A stretch of 64,000 nt of DNA from Antedon mediterranea (GCF_964355755.1 NC_092673.1:28339001-28403000), one strand, 5' to 3'; positions 23,701-37,330 are shown, numbered from the stretch's first letter. Numbers and translations: made by a program. The notes: a model not told the origin generated them from the letters alone.

Positions 23701-25887
23701 TAAGGTATTGCATGGTAGGTTTTGGAGTAGAAGACATTGACTTTCCTCAAAATGTATAATCTAACATTTAAAAATATACCATTGGTGTTGTTTGTAAATG
23801 TATATAATTGTGTAAGGTTTATGTCTGTTGGGCTATAAAAATTGTATACTTTTTATGCTAATAGGTTAAAGTGCATATTACCGTATTTTGCATGGTGAAT
23901 AAACACTAGTAAAGTTATAGTAGGTTTGTGATACATACATAAATACATGATGTACTGCAAACCAAACTTTATAACACATTTAGTTGTCATTTTAAATTTA
24001 ACTTCTAATTTTCTATTACCATTTAATTTCTAGGAAACTCATTTCAGCTCTGCTCTGAGTGTGGTGCGGAGGTTTCAACAATACGATCTTCTGAGATTAC
24101 TGAACTTGAAGAAGACTGCAAGAAGGTTTTAGACGATTCTGAAAGCCACTTAGTAAACCTGAATCACTTAGCAGCTGATAGTATCCTTGTAACAGGCATA
24201 CAGTATTGATAACATAATTGGTGCTCAATATTCTCTGATTGGTCAGATGTTTGTCCTATTCTAAAGGCCAACTCAGACAGCATCGTATGACGAGGCCCGA
24301 CGAAACGTCTTGACTCATCGGTGCTCTCTAAATTGAATCTAGACGAGACGAGTCATCTTGAGCATATCAACGAGCATAGGTTTTGGGTCGTCAGAAGAAC
24401 TATAAACATGTTTTAATTTTTCTCCCGATGAGACAACTCGTCGGGCCTCGTCATATGACGCTGTCTGACTGGTCTTATTTGTATAATGTTTCTTTATACC
24501 TCTTTTTTTCTGTATTTACTACAGGCAGTACAGTAATTTTAAAACATGTTATTAGTAAGTTATTTTATATTAAACTATTGTATAATATGATACTTAACAC
24601 GTTTAACAGATGATGAATCTTTAATCATTCAGTTATCAAGACGACTAGAAGGCACATTGCATACTCAGCATTTTTACTGGATTCATGTTTTGAATAAGTT
24701 AGCTGATATTGCTATTTGCCAACAGAACTGGAGGCAAGCGTTAAAATATTGTGAAAAGGCTACACCACCCACCATGTAAGTCCTATTATTCAGATCTATA
24801 ATGTATATATAGATTTCTGTACTATTAAGGGGATACCTTTAAGTTTTCCACTAGGCAATTTGTTAGCGAGAATTGAAAAGAGTTTACTGGTGCACTTGCA
24901 TATTGATATTTTAAGGGATTTTTTTTTGCACCAATCGAAAAGTGTTGACTAATGCACATGCATATTGATATTTTAATCTTTGTGCAACCAATCAGAACTC
25001 AGGAATTTTGATTTGCGTGAATATGTTGGAAAACAGGCTTTAGGACCAAACAAAGTGTCCCCTTAACAGGTGTGTCTGGCTACAGTGTTAAAACATACAT
25101 TATTCCTTGTTTGTTTTTTCACATGAAAGTGTTAGCATAATAGGGGTGTCCCCTGAATAGGGGTGTCCAAAGGGAACAGTTCTACTCAATTCTTTTTTCA
25201 TGACCTTTGAGGTCAATGCTCTTTGTACCTAATTTACCAAAAATGTTGTTTCTTTTTTCTCCAGTAAGTACTATCCATGTTACCATCCATTGGCTGGTGT
25301 GCAACTGTGTAGGTTAGCCAAACTATATGATTGGCTGGACAACTATTCTGAAGCTATTAAATACATACAACAGGTGTGTAAATATTTTTACCGAATTTAT
25401 GAATTTAATTAGTCTATTTCATGGAACCCTATTTTACTTGTATAGGCACTATAATTGCCATATTCCCAGAATGGACACACGTCAAAAGGAGAATGGAACA
25501 GTCCAGCCACCATAGTGAGCTGTATTAAATATCTCCAACAAGCGACATATCACTCATGACTACTGGAATACTAATTTATAACTGTTTGTTTGTGTATTTG
25601 TTGTTATGCATTATTATTTATTATGACCATCTATAATCTGGAGGACAGTGGGTATAAAATTCAGAGAAAATCATGGGGTAGGATTATACTCGGTCAATAC
25701 AGTATATTTACAGTATACTAAAAACTGTATGTTTATATTGATGATAATAATATTTTTACAGGCCATTGACATAATTGGTATTACTCATGGTAAACAGCAC
25801 ACATTTTATGAAGAGTTACAAGAACATAAAATGGACTACACGTACGAAGCTAAATTTGATGCCATAAATCAAAATGCAACCAAGTAA
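20713..25887 (+). CDS. SMYD3: SET and MYND domain lysine methyltransferase, SMYD3-like
   Basis: SMYD enzymes methylate lysines on histones and cytoplasmic proteins. Eleven exons: 20713-20876, 21113-21173, 21569-21676, 21945-22008, 22210-22399, 22937-23039, 23418-23589, 24034-24180, 24610-24775, 25265-25373 and 25762-25887 (TAA). They give 469 residues in one frame; human SMYD3 has 428. An N-terminal SET half holds the MYND zinc finger with C48, C51, C61, C64, C70, C74, H82 and C86. SET motifs follow: VACNSFNIC, SIGVGLYL, FNHSCSPNC, GEELLVSYIDLMYP and the post-SET FFTCDCTACQ. After the post-SET come two further CxxC pairs (VCQKCSGQ and LCSECGAE) that could bind zinc and that I do not recall in human SMYD3. 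The C-terminal part is helical, TPR-like, ending with the family GITHGKQH region. SMYD1/2 are less likely. Candidate poly(A) signals at 26193 and 26216. Confidence 0.9.
23221..23403 (-). repeat. tRNA-derived SINE, copy 2 (SMYD3 intron 6)
   Basis: Same architecture as 11247-11462: the reverse strand begins GTGGAGCTGTAGCTTGTCGG, has a box-B-like GGTCCAGGGTTCAATCTTG and ends in CCTGTGGATGCGTATGAAA. Confidence 0.65.
24269..24475. mobile_element. MITE with about 38-bp inverted repeats (GACGAGGCCCGACGA family), SMYD3 intron 8
   Basis: Left end CCAACTCAGACAGCATCGTA continuing TGACGAGGCCCGACGA; the right end is its near-perfect complement (TCGTCGGGCCTCGTCATATG, then ACGCTGTCTGACTGG). 207 bp, no coding capacity. 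A shorter relative lies at 58737-58815. Confidence 0.75.
24825..25066. repeat. Putative short inverted-repeat element (TTAAGGGG ends), SMYD3 intron 9
   Basis: Ends TTAAGGGGATAC and GTGTCCCCTTAA. Inside, a unit with GCATATTGATATTTTAA occurs twice (about 24898 and 24960). Related termini occur at 1927-1960 and 5053. Confidence 0.5.
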
Positions 25888-26011
25888 AAAGACATCATAA
25901 GGAGTAACATATTACTACTTTTAAATATTAATTACAAAGAGACACCCAGTAGTGGATGAATATTTTCGAAGCGACCTCTTTTTACACATGCTGTCTCTCT
26001 GTAATATTTAT

Positions 26012-26166
26012 AAAGCCTTGTCTTTACTATCAAACTTTATGTGACAAAAATGTAATATATGAACATGATGATGTCATATCATATCACTACCATATTTGGG
26101 AATTCACTAACATATTTGGGGACATCACACTTTTTTTGTCACTTAAAGTTTGATAGTGTAGACAGA
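26012..26166. mobile_element. MITE-1 copy in the SMYD3 3' UTR
   Basis: AAAGCCTTGTCTTTACTATC to AAGTTTGATAGTGTAGACAG. It lies between the SMYD3 stop codon and the first candidate poly(A) signal (26193), so the mRNA would carry a long hairpin here. Confidence 0.75.
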
Positions 26167-26333
26167 TGTCAAGTGTACATATTGTAAACTGTAATAAAAA
26201 TGTTTATATTATACAAATAAAAGTTTTTTTATGAAATAAAACAAAAAATCTGGTTTCTTCCATTGTACAGTACTTTTGTCAGCTTCGGCGTTCCATATAC
26301 GTACAATTAAAAACAACAAAACAAAGTCTATCG

Positions 26334-26406
26334 CACGTGAGCTATATTGTGTAGTCGTTTATTGATAACTGAGAGCTATCAGTGTGTATAATCCTCGTAC
26401 ATAATT
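26334..26406 (+). repeat. Left outer inverted repeat of the satellite block
   Basis: Starts at CACGTG and contains GTGTAGTCGTTTATTGATAA then CTGAGAGCTATCAG and ATCCTCGTACATAATT. The reverse complement of 37714-37787 matches with a few mismatches and small gaps. The middle resembles a diverged 97-bp satellite monomer (GTAGTC, TGATAACTGAG). Confidence 0.65.
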
Positions 26407-26610
26407 GTTTCTTAGTTGTAATAAAGAACACATTATTATAATATCAAGCATGTTATTATGATAAACAAATTTATAGGTATCAATACTGATATTTTTACTT
26501 TAAAAAATTTTAATAAGTTTTTTAATAACACAGAAACAACATTCTTAATTTAACAAATGATATGTAGTACTACTAAATCAATGTCTAATTGCATAAGGAC
26601 TATGTGTACA

Positions 26611-29600
26611 GTATTATGATCAGTGTAGTTACAATTTGATAACTGAGCACGCATCTCACATCTACCTCATCAATAATTATTATTAATAATCTATATCACG
26701 TTGTAGAATATGATGAGTGTAGTCATAATTTGATAACTGAGCACGCATCTTTTAGAATCTACGTCATCAATTTTAATATTAATATTATATATCACATTGT
26801 TGGATATGATCAGTGTAGTCATAATTTGATAACTGAGCACGTATCTTTTAATATCTACATCATCAATAATTATTATTAATAATCTATATCACATTGTTGG
26901 ATATGATCAGTGTAGTCGTCATTTGATAACTGATCACGCATCTTTAAATATCTACCGCATCAAAATTAATATAAATAATCTATATCACATTGTTGGATAT
27001 GATCAGTGTAGTCGTAATTTGATAACTGAGCACGCATCTTTAAATATCTACCTCATTAATAATTTATATTAATATCATATATCACATTGTTGGATATGAT
27101 CAGTGTAGTCAGAATTTGATAACTGAGCACGTATCTTTTAATATCTACCTTAATAATAATTTATATTAATATCATATATCACATTGTTGGATATGATCAG
27201 TGTAGTCGTAATTTGATAACTGAGCACGCATCTTTAAATATCTACCTCATTAATAATTTATATTAATATCATATATCACATTGTTGGATATGATCAGTGT
27301 AGTCAGAATTTGATAACTGAGCACGCATCTTTCAATATCTACCGCATCAATTAATAATCTACATACACATTGTTGGATATGATCAGTGTAGTCAGAATTT
27401 GATAACTGAGCACGCATCTTTCAATATCTACCTCATTAATAATTTATATTAATATCATATATCACATTGTTGGATATGATCAGTGTAGTCAGAATTTGAT
27501 AACTGAGCACGCATCTTTTAATATCTACCTCATTAATAATTTATATTAATATCATATATCACATTGTTGGATATGATCAGTGTAGTCAGAATTTGATAAC
27601 TGAGCACGCATCTTTCAATATCTACCTCATTAATAATTTATATTAATATCATATATCACATTGTTGGATATGATCAGTGTAGTCAGAATTTGATAACTGA
27701 GCACGCATCTTTCAATATCTACCGCATCAATTAATAATCTACATACACATTGTTGGATATGATCAGTGTAGTCAGAATTTGATAACTGAGCACGCATCTT
27801 TCAATATCTACCTCATTAATAATTTATATTAATATCATATATCACATTGTTGGATATGATCAGTGTAGTCGTCATTTGATAACTGATCACGTATCTTTCA
27901 ATATCTACCACATCATTAATTAATATTAATATTATATATCACATTGTTGGATATGATCAGTGTAGTCATAATTTGATAACTGAGCACGTATTTTTTAATA
28001 TCTACCTCAATAATAATTTATATTAATATCATATATCACATTGTTGGATATGATCAGTGTAGTCAGAATTTGATAACTGAGCACGCATCTTTCAATATCT
28101 ACCGCATCAATAATTCATATTAATATCATATATCACATTGTTGGATATGATCAGTGTAGTCGTCATTTGATAACTGATCACGTATCTGTCAATATCTACC
28201 TCATTAATAATTTATATTAATATCATATATCACATTGTTGGATATGATCAGTGTAGTCAGAATTTGATAACTGAGCACGCATCTTTCAATATCTACCTCA
28301 ATAATAATTTATATTAATATCATATATCACATTGTTGGATATGATCAGTGTAGTCATAATTTGATAACTGAGCACGCATCTTTAAATATCTACCGCATCA
28401 ATTAATAATCTACATACATATTGTTGGATATGATCAGTGTAGTCGTAATTTGATAACTGAGCACGCATCTTTAAATATCTACCTCATTAATAATTTATAT
28501 TAATATCATATATCACATTGTTGAATATGATCAGTGTAGTCATAATTTGATAACTGAGGACGTATCTTTCAATATCTACCTCATTACGAATTATTATTAA
28601 TATCCTATATCACATTGTTGAATATGATGAGTGCAGTCATAATTTGATAACTGAGCACGCATCTTTCAATATCTACCTCAATAATAATTTATATTAATAT
28701 CATATATCACATTGTTGAATATGATCAGTGTAGTCATAATTTGATAACTGAGCACGCATCTTTAAATATCTACCGCATCAATTAATAATCTACATACACA
28801 TTGTTAGATATGATCAGTGTAGTCGTAATTTGATAACTGAGCACGCATCTTTAAATATCTACCTCATTAATAATTTATATTAATATCATATATCACATTG
28901 TTGGATATGATCAGTGTAGTCAGAATTTGATAACTGAGCACATATCTTTTAATATCTACCTCAATAATAATTTATATTAATATCATGTATCACATTGTTG
29001 GATATGATCAGTGTAGTCAGAATTTGATAACTGAGCACGCATCTTTCAATATCTACCTCATTAATAATTTATATTAATATCATATATCACATTGTTGGAT
29101 ATGATCAGTGTAGTCAGAATTTGATAACTGAGCACGCATCTTTTAATATCTACCTCATTAATAATTTATATTAATATCATATATCACATTGTTGGATATG
29201 ATCAGTGTAGTCAGAATTTGATAACTGAGCACGCATCTTTTAATATCTACGTCATCAATAATTTATATTAATATCATATATCACATTGTTGGATATGATC
29301 AGTGTAGTCGTCATTTGATAACTGATCACGTATCTTTCAATATCTACCTATTCATTAATTAATATTAATATCATATATCACATTGTTGGATATGATCAGT
29401 GTAGTCATAATTTGATAACTGAGCACGTATTTTTTAATATCTACCTCAATAATAATTTATATTAATATCATATATCACATTGTTGGATATGATCTGTGTA
29501 GTCAGAATTTGATAACTGAGCACGCATCTTTCAATATCTACCGCATCAATAATTCCTATTAATATCATATATCACATTGTTGGATATGATCAGTGTAGTC

Positions 29601-31605
29601 GTCATTTGATAACTGATCACGTATCTGTCAATATCTACCTCATTAATAATTTATATTAATATCGTATATCACATCGTTGGATATGATCAGTATAGTCAGA
29701 ATTTGATAACTGAGCACGCATCTTTTAATATCTACCACAGCATTAATTAATATTAATAATCTATATCACATTGTTGGATATGATCAGTGTAGTCAGAATT
29801 TGATAACTGATCACGTATCTTTCAATATCTACCTCATTAATAATTTATATTAATATCATATATCACATTGTTGGATATGATCAGTGTAGTCAGAATTTGA
29901 TAACTGATCACGTATCTTTAAATATCTACCTCATTAATAATTTATATTAATATCATATGTCACATTGTTGGATATGATCAGTGTAGTCGTCATTTGATAA
30001 CTGATCACGTATCTTTCAATATCTACCTCATTAATAATTTATATTAATATCGTATATCACATTGTTGGATATGATCAGTATAGTCGTCATTTGATAACTG
30101 ATCACGCATCTTTTAATATCTACCACATCATTAATTAATATTAATAATCTATATCACAGTGTTGGATATGATCAGTGTAGTCAGAATTTGATAACTGATC
30201 ACGTATCTTTCAATATCTACCTCATTAATAATTTATATTAATATCATATATCACATTGTTGGATATGATCAGTGTAGTCAGAATTTGATAACTGAGCACG
30301 CATCTTTCAATATCTACCGCATCAATAATTCATATTAATATCATATATCACATTGTTGGATATGATCAGTGTAGTCGTCATTTGATAACTGAGCACGCAT
30401 CTTTAAATATCTACCGCATCAATTAATAATCTACATACACATTGTTGGATATGATCAGTGTAGTCGTAATTTGATAACTGAGCACGCATCTTTAAATATC
30501 TACCTCATTAATAATTTATATTAATATCATATATCACATTGTTGGATATGATCAGTGTAGTCAGAATTTGATAACTGAGCACGTATCTTTTAATATCTAC
30601 CTTAATAATAATTTATATTAATATCATATATCACATTGTTGGATATGATCAGTGTAGTCGTAATTTGATAACTGAGCACGCATCTTTAAATATCTACCTC
30701 ATTAATAATTTATATTAATATCATATATCACATTGTTGGATATGATCAGTGTAGTCAGAATTTGATAACTGAGCACGCATCTTTCAATATCTACCGCATC
30801 AATTAATAATCTACATACACATTGTTGGATATGATCAGTGTAGTCAGAATTTGATAACTGAGCACGCATCTTTCAATATCTACCTCATTAATAATTTATA
30901 TTAATATCATATATCACATTGTTGGATATGATCAGTGTAGTCAGAATTTGATAACTGAGCACGTATTTTTTAATATCTACCTCAATAATAATTTATATTA
31001 ATATCATATATCACATTGTTGGATATGATCTGTGTAGTCAGAATTTGATAACTGAGCACGCATCTTTTAATATCTACCACATCATTAATTAATATTAATA
31101 ATCTATATCACAGTGTTGGATATGATCAGTGTAGTCAGAATTTGATAACTGATCACGTATCTGTCAATATCTACCTCATTAATAATTTATATTAATATCA
31201 TATATCACATTGTTGGATATGATCAGTGTAGTCAGAATTTGATAACTGAGCACGCATCTTTCAATATCTACCGCATCAATAATTCATATTAATATCATAT
31301 ATCACATTGTTGGATATGATCAGTGTAGTCGTCATTTGATAACTGAGCACGCATCTTTAAATATCTATTTCATCAATAATTATTATTAATGTCTTATATC
31401 ACATTGTTGGATATGATCAGTGTAGTCATAATTTGATAACTGAGCACGCATCTTTAAATATCTACCTCATCAAAAATTATTATTAATAATCTATATCACA
31501 TTGTTGGATATGATCTGTGTATTCATAAATTGATATAACGCATCTTTTATTATCTACCTAATCAATAATAATTATTAATACTTAATTTTGGATATGATCA
31601 GTGTG
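26611..31605 (+). repeat. 97-bp tandem satellite array (forward), about 50 copies
   Basis: Measured period 97 bp (for example 27083 to 27180). Conserved part of each unit: TTGGATATGATCAGTGTAGT, then TTTGATAACTGAGCACGCAT and AATATCTACC, followed by a variable AT-rich half with alternating TTAATAAT. Sequence variants recur in groups, suggesting a higher-order pattern of several units. The first and last units are the most diverged, as expected at array edges. Confidence 0.95.
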
Positions 31606-32339
31606 ATTTTGTTAGATTTACTGTATACAAGAGATCGAGTCGATGGGTTTTGAAAATGTGTTATTCTTTTGTTCCTAATCACCCTATTGATTTGTATCCG
31701 TTTGCTGTTTAAATTTATACTTTTAAGAACGCATCGTTTATGATGAACGTGTGCCGTTGTAAAAATAAAAATATTCCATATCTTTTTATGTTTGATATGT
31801 ATTGTAGAGGCCATCATGAGACATGCTTTGGCTTCTATTGAGGGTCCCAGTTCTTCTTAACAGAATAAATGTGCAGTGAATGAATTATTTGATAAATGAG
31901 GACGTGTGTTTTAACATCGATCTATACAGACCGTAATACTCTTCCAGAAATGATATGTTGCTATAATAGGCCTATGACCAATTTCCATTACATTAATAAT
32001 TCAATTAAGATTGGAAATGTGTCAGAAATACTAAAGAAATCCAGTAATCTTATTGATTAATAATTATTTATACCATTTCTGATGAACGAACAGAAAACTA
32101 AACTTGCAGCCAATCAAAAAGCTGCTGTACTGTATAAGTAGGGAATTTTAAGTAGGAGTTGTTTTAAATGTCATTGGTCTCGGCTAATCAGTTATTGCCA
32201 TTTGACTATGATAGGCATCCTTTATTACCTATAACCAGGGAAGAGTTAAATTTAACTCTTCCCTGCTATAACTATGGGTAGACCAAACAATAATAAAATA
32301 TAATGACTTCCTTCACTTTTTACAACCTAGTTCGTGTTT
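31606..32339. other. Unique spacer between the two satellite families
   Basis: About 730 bp of non-tandem, AT-rich DNA with no credible open frame. The only structure seen is a 30-bp perfect palindrome at 32236-32265 (CAGGGAAGAGTTAAA followed by its complement). Confidence 0.6.
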
Positions 32340-34618
32340 TAAAATGTCAATTTTGGATAAATTTACAGATTTTACCATTTAAACTGCGTAAACGTAATGC
32401 AAACTTTAAAAAAACACCCACAAACATCATCCAAACAACTTAATATTGATTATACCACTACAAGAACTATAAAAGAGGACAATTTATGAAATCATTTCAT
32501 TGAAATAGCTCTAGGTTTGATTTTTTAGGGTGAAAAATATCAATTTTTTGATAAATTGACAGATTTTACCATTTAAACTGCGTAAACTTAATGCAAACTT
32601 TAAAAAATAGCCTACAAACATCATTCAAACAATTGAATACTGATTATAGCACTACTAGAACTATAAAAGAAGACAATTTATGAAATAATGTTATTGAAAT
32701 AGCTCTAGGTTTGACTTTTTTGGAGTGAAAACGTCAATTTTGGATAAATTGACAGATTTTACCATGTGAACTGTGCAAACTTTAAAAAAAACACCCACAA
32801 ACATCATCTAAACCACTTAATATTGATTATACCACTACAAGAACTATAAAAGAGGACAATTTATGAAATAATTTTATTGAAATAGCTCTAGGTTTGAATT
32901 TTTTGGGTAAAAAATGTCAATTTTGGATAAATTTACAGATTTTACCACGTAAACTGCGTAAACTTAATGCAAACTTAAAAAAAACACCCCACAAACATTA
33001 TTCAAACCACTTAATACTGATTATAGCACTACAAGAACTATAAAAGAGGACAATTTATGAAATAATTTAATAGAAATAGCTCTAAGTTTGATTTTTTAGG
33101 GTGAAAAATGTCAATTTTGGATAAATTTACAGATTTCACCATTTCAACTGCGTAAACTTAATGCAAACTTTAAAAAAACACCCACAAACATCATTCAAAC
33201 CACTTAATATTGATTATATCATTATTAGAACTATAAAAGAAGACAATTTATGAAATCATTTTATTGAAATAGCTCTAGGTTTGATTTTTTAGGGTGAAAA
33301 ATATCAATTTTTGGATAAATTGACAGATTTTACCATTTAAACTGCGTAAACTTAATGCAAACTTTAAAGAATACCCTACAAACATCATTCAAACAATTGA
33401 ATACTGATTATAGCACTACTAGAACTATAAAAGAAGACAATTTATGAAATAATGTTATTGAAATAGCTCTAGGTTTGACTTTTTTGGAGTGAAAACGTCA
33501 ATTTTGGATAAATTGACCGATTTTACCATGTGAACTGTGCAAACTTTAAAAAAAACACCCACAAACATCATCTAAACCACTTAATATTGATTATACCACT
33601 ACAAGAACTATAAAAGAGGACAATTTATGAAATAATTTTATTGAAATAGCTCTAGGTTTGAATTTTTTGGGTAAAAAATGTCAATTTTGGATAAATTTAC
33701 AGATTTTACCACGTAAACTGCGTAAACTTAATGCAAACTTAAAAAAAACACCCCACAAACATTATTCAAACCACTTAATACTGATTATAGCACTACAAGA
33801 ACTATAAAAGAGGACAATTTATGAAATAATTTAATAGAAATAGCTCTAAGTTTGATTTTTTAGGGTGAAAAATGTCAATTTTGGATAAATTTACAGATTT
33901 CACCATTTCAACTGCGTAAACTTAATGCAAACTTAAAAAAAACACCCACAAACATCATTCAAACCACTTAATATTGATTATATCATTATTAGAACTATAA
34001 AAGAGGACAATTTATGAAATCATTTTATTGAAATAGCTCTAGGTTTGATTTTTTAGGGTGAAAATGTCAATTTTGGATAATTGATAGATTTTACCATGTA
34101 AACTGCGTAAACTTAATGCAAACTTTAAAAAATACCCCACAAACATCATTCAAACAATTGAATACTGATTATACCACTACTAGAACTATAAAAGAAGACA
34201 ATTTATGAAATCATTTTATTAAAATAGTTCTAGGTTTGACATTTTTGGGGTGATTATGAAATAATTTTATTGAAATAGCTCTAGGAATAAATTGACACAT
34301 TTTACCATGTAAACTGTGCAAACTTTAAAAAAACACCCCACAAACATCATCCAAACCACTTAATATTGATTATATCACTACTAGAACTATAAAAGAAGAC
34401 AATTTATGAAATCATTTTATTAAAATAGCTCTAGGTTTGAATTTTTTGGGGTAAAAAACCACTTAATATTGATTATAAAAGAAGACAACTTTTTGAAATG
34501 ATTTTATTGAAATAGGTCAAAGTTTGACCTTTTTGGATAAATTGACAGATTTTAAAGTGTAAACTTTACAATGCAAAAAAGGCCATCTGCAAAAATCCTT
34601 CAAACCACTTATTATATT
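32340..34618 (+). repeat. 193-bp tandem satellite with a 764-bp higher-order repeat
   Basis: The landmark TCAATTTT recurs at 32347, 32540, 32734, 32917, 33111, 33304, 33498, 33681, 33875 and 34067, giving units of 183-194 bp. Units separated by four positions are much more alike, with an offset of exactly 764 bp at four consecutive landmarks (32540/33304, 32734/33498, 32917/33681, 33111/33875). A third, decaying higher-order copy starts at 34067. Conserved text includes AACTATAAAAGARGACAATT and GAAATAGCTCTAGGTTTGA. Confidence 0.95.
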
Positions 34619-34624
34619 AGGACA

Positions 34625-36290
34625 ATATTAATATTTGAAGCAGATATAAAATGATGCATGCTCAGTTATCAAATGACTAGGCCTACACTGATATTTGATA
34701 TTGGTATATAGACAATTAATATTAATTATTGTTGAGGTAGTTCAAACTATGATTACACTGATCATATCCAACATTGTGATATAGAATATTATTTTGGAAA
34801 AGGTAGATATTAAAAAAGTAAACAGATCATATCCAACAGTTTGATATAGATTATTAATATTAATTGATGATGCAAATATTAAAAGATTTTTTCTCAGTTA
34901 TCAATTATGACTACACTGATCATATCCAACAATGCGATATAGATTATTAATATTAATTGATGATGCAGATATTAAAAGATTTTTGCTCAGTTATCAATTT
35001 ATGACTACACTGATCATATTGAACAATGCGATATAGATTATTAATATTAATTATTGATGAGGTAGATATTAAAAGATGCGTGCTCAGTTATCAAATTATG
35101 ACTACACTGATCATATCGAACAATGTGATATAGATTATTAATATTAATTATTGATGAGGTAGATATTAAAAGATTTTTGCTCAGTTATCAAATTATGACT
35201 ACACTGATCATATCCAACAATGTGATATAAATTATTAATAATAATTATTGATGAAATAGATATTGAAAGATGCATGCTCAGTTATCAAATTATGACTACA
35301 CTAATCATATCCAACATTGTGATATAGATTATTAATAATAATTATTGATGAGGTAGATATTAAAATATGTATGCTCACAGTTATCAAACTATGACTACAC
35401 TGATCATATCCAACATTGTGATATAGGATATTATTAATTGTTATTGATAAGGTAGATATTAAAAAACTAAACAGATCATATCCAACAGTGTGATATAGAT
35501 TATTAATATTAATTATTAATGAGGTAGATTTTTAAAGATGTATGCTCAGTTATCAAATTATGACTACACTGATCATATCCAGCAATGTGATATAAATTAT
35601 TAATAATAATTATTGATGAAATAGATATTGAAAGATGCGTGCTCAGTTATCAAATTATGACTACACTAATCATATCCAACATTGTGATATAGGATATTAT
35701 TAATAGTCATTGATAAGGTAGATATTAAAAGATGCATGCTCAGTTATCATATTATGACTACACTGATCATATTGAACAATGCGATATAGATTATTAATAT
35801 TAATTATTGATGAGGTAGATATTAAAAGATGCATGCTCAGTTATCAAATTATGACTACACTGATCATATCGAACAATGTGATATAGAATATTAATAATAA
35901 TTATTGATGAGGTAGATATTAAAAGATGCGTGCTCAGTTATCAAATTATGACTACACTGATCATATCGAACAATGTGATATAAATTATTAATATTAATTA
36001 TTGATGAGGTAGATATTAAAAGATGCGTGCTCAGTTATCAAATTATGACTAACACTGATCATATCCTACATTGTGATATAGGACATTATTAATAGTTATT
36101 GATAAGGTAGTTATTAAAAGATGCGTGCTCAGTTATCAAATTTTGACTACAAAGATCATATCCAACATTGTGATGTAGATTTATATTAATATTAATTATT
36201 GACGATGTTGATATTAAAAGATTCATGCTAAGTTATCAAATTTTGACTACACTGATCATATTTGATATTGTGATTGATGAAATATTCATA
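34625..36290 (-). repeat. 97-bp satellite array in inverted orientation, about 16 copies
   Basis: Units of about 96 bp such as GCTCAGTTATCAAATTATGA followed by CTACACTGATCATATCCAAC are the reverse complement of the forward array. Divergence between units is higher than in the left array, and a few are truncated (near 34800 and 35460). Confidence 0.92.
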
Positions 36291-36589
36291 AATAGTGTAC
36301 AATACTCACAGTATTTTTTAATCCATCCACATGAAGAAGAGACACAAGAACAAGAGTTGTTTGAAATTGTGAAGCCTCACAACCTTACTAATTGTGATGA
36401 CATTTAATATAATATTACAGCCATACACAAACAGTAAGGTAGTTAGGGTCACTACAATCTATTAAAATAATTAACATTAATTAACTGGAAACATTGTTAA
36501 TTATCAGTTTGAGTTTGACTTTTGTCTCTTTTGTTGTAGAATTGAATCTCTCTTTATCCATTGCTTTCAACCTGAAAATAAACAGGCCT

Positions 36590-37330
36590 AAATAATACCT
36601 TGGCATTAGCAATGAAATCAACTTGCACACTGATGAATCTTAATACTCCTACCTATCTAATATTTTATATAGATAGGCTGTCTATGACCCCCCAGCCTAT
36701 CCCTAGCTAGGCCGGGAGCCTATGCCTCTCTAGACCATTCTGCTGGCTAGCTAGCAAGGCCCTAGGTCTAGTCCTATAATTAATAGCACAGGTCTCATAT
36801 AGATAGGCCTAGAGTGTTTAGACTGAGCCTGGTTATATGCCTATTTATTTAACTAGGACTAGGCAGGCCTAATCAGCCTAAACTAAGGCCTAATAAACTA
36901 GTCTGGGCCCTAACTAAAATACATACATATAGAGCTAGCTAGTTAGGCAGCCTAGGCCTAGACTTATTTATTAGCTAGTAAGTAGGCCTAGCTAGCTAGC
37001 CTACCAGTTCCCTAGTAGGGCCTAACCAGGTGGGCCTAGTAGCCTAGCCTAGCTAGTAGTAGTAGCCTACTACTTCTTTCTAGGCCTAGGCCTAGCAAGA
37101 CTAGGCTAGCCCTAGTACTAGTAGGCCTAGCTAGGCTATAGGCCTAGTAGTACTAGGCCTATTTCTAGGCCTAAACTACTAGCTAGAGTAGCGAGATGCT
37201 AGCCTAACTAGGCCTAGGCCCTAGCTAGCTAGCTAGCCTAGGCCTAGCCTCTTTCTAGCTAGGCCTATAGGCTATAATAGGCTAGGCCCTAGCTAGCCTA
37301 GGCTAGGCCTAATCTGCCCCTTTTTGGAGG
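36590..37330. repeat. CTAGGCCTAG-rich low-complexity tract
   Basis: Dense overlapping copies of TAGGCCTA, CTAGCTAG and GGCCTAGGCC with irregular spacing, all short palindromes. Shorter tracts of the same type are at 8640-8900, 53270-53380 and 54225-54250. There is no coding signal. Confidence 0.8.

Noticed and set aside
26334-36290. CRISPR-like array
   Set aside because: Units of 97 and 193 bp are homogeneous along their length with no repeat/unique-spacer alternation, and the DNA is eukaryotic.
36225-36407. 60-codon frame with an acidic EEETQEQELFE stretch
   Set aside because: It starts inside the last satellite unit, has no splice signals or homology that I recognise and is of chance length.
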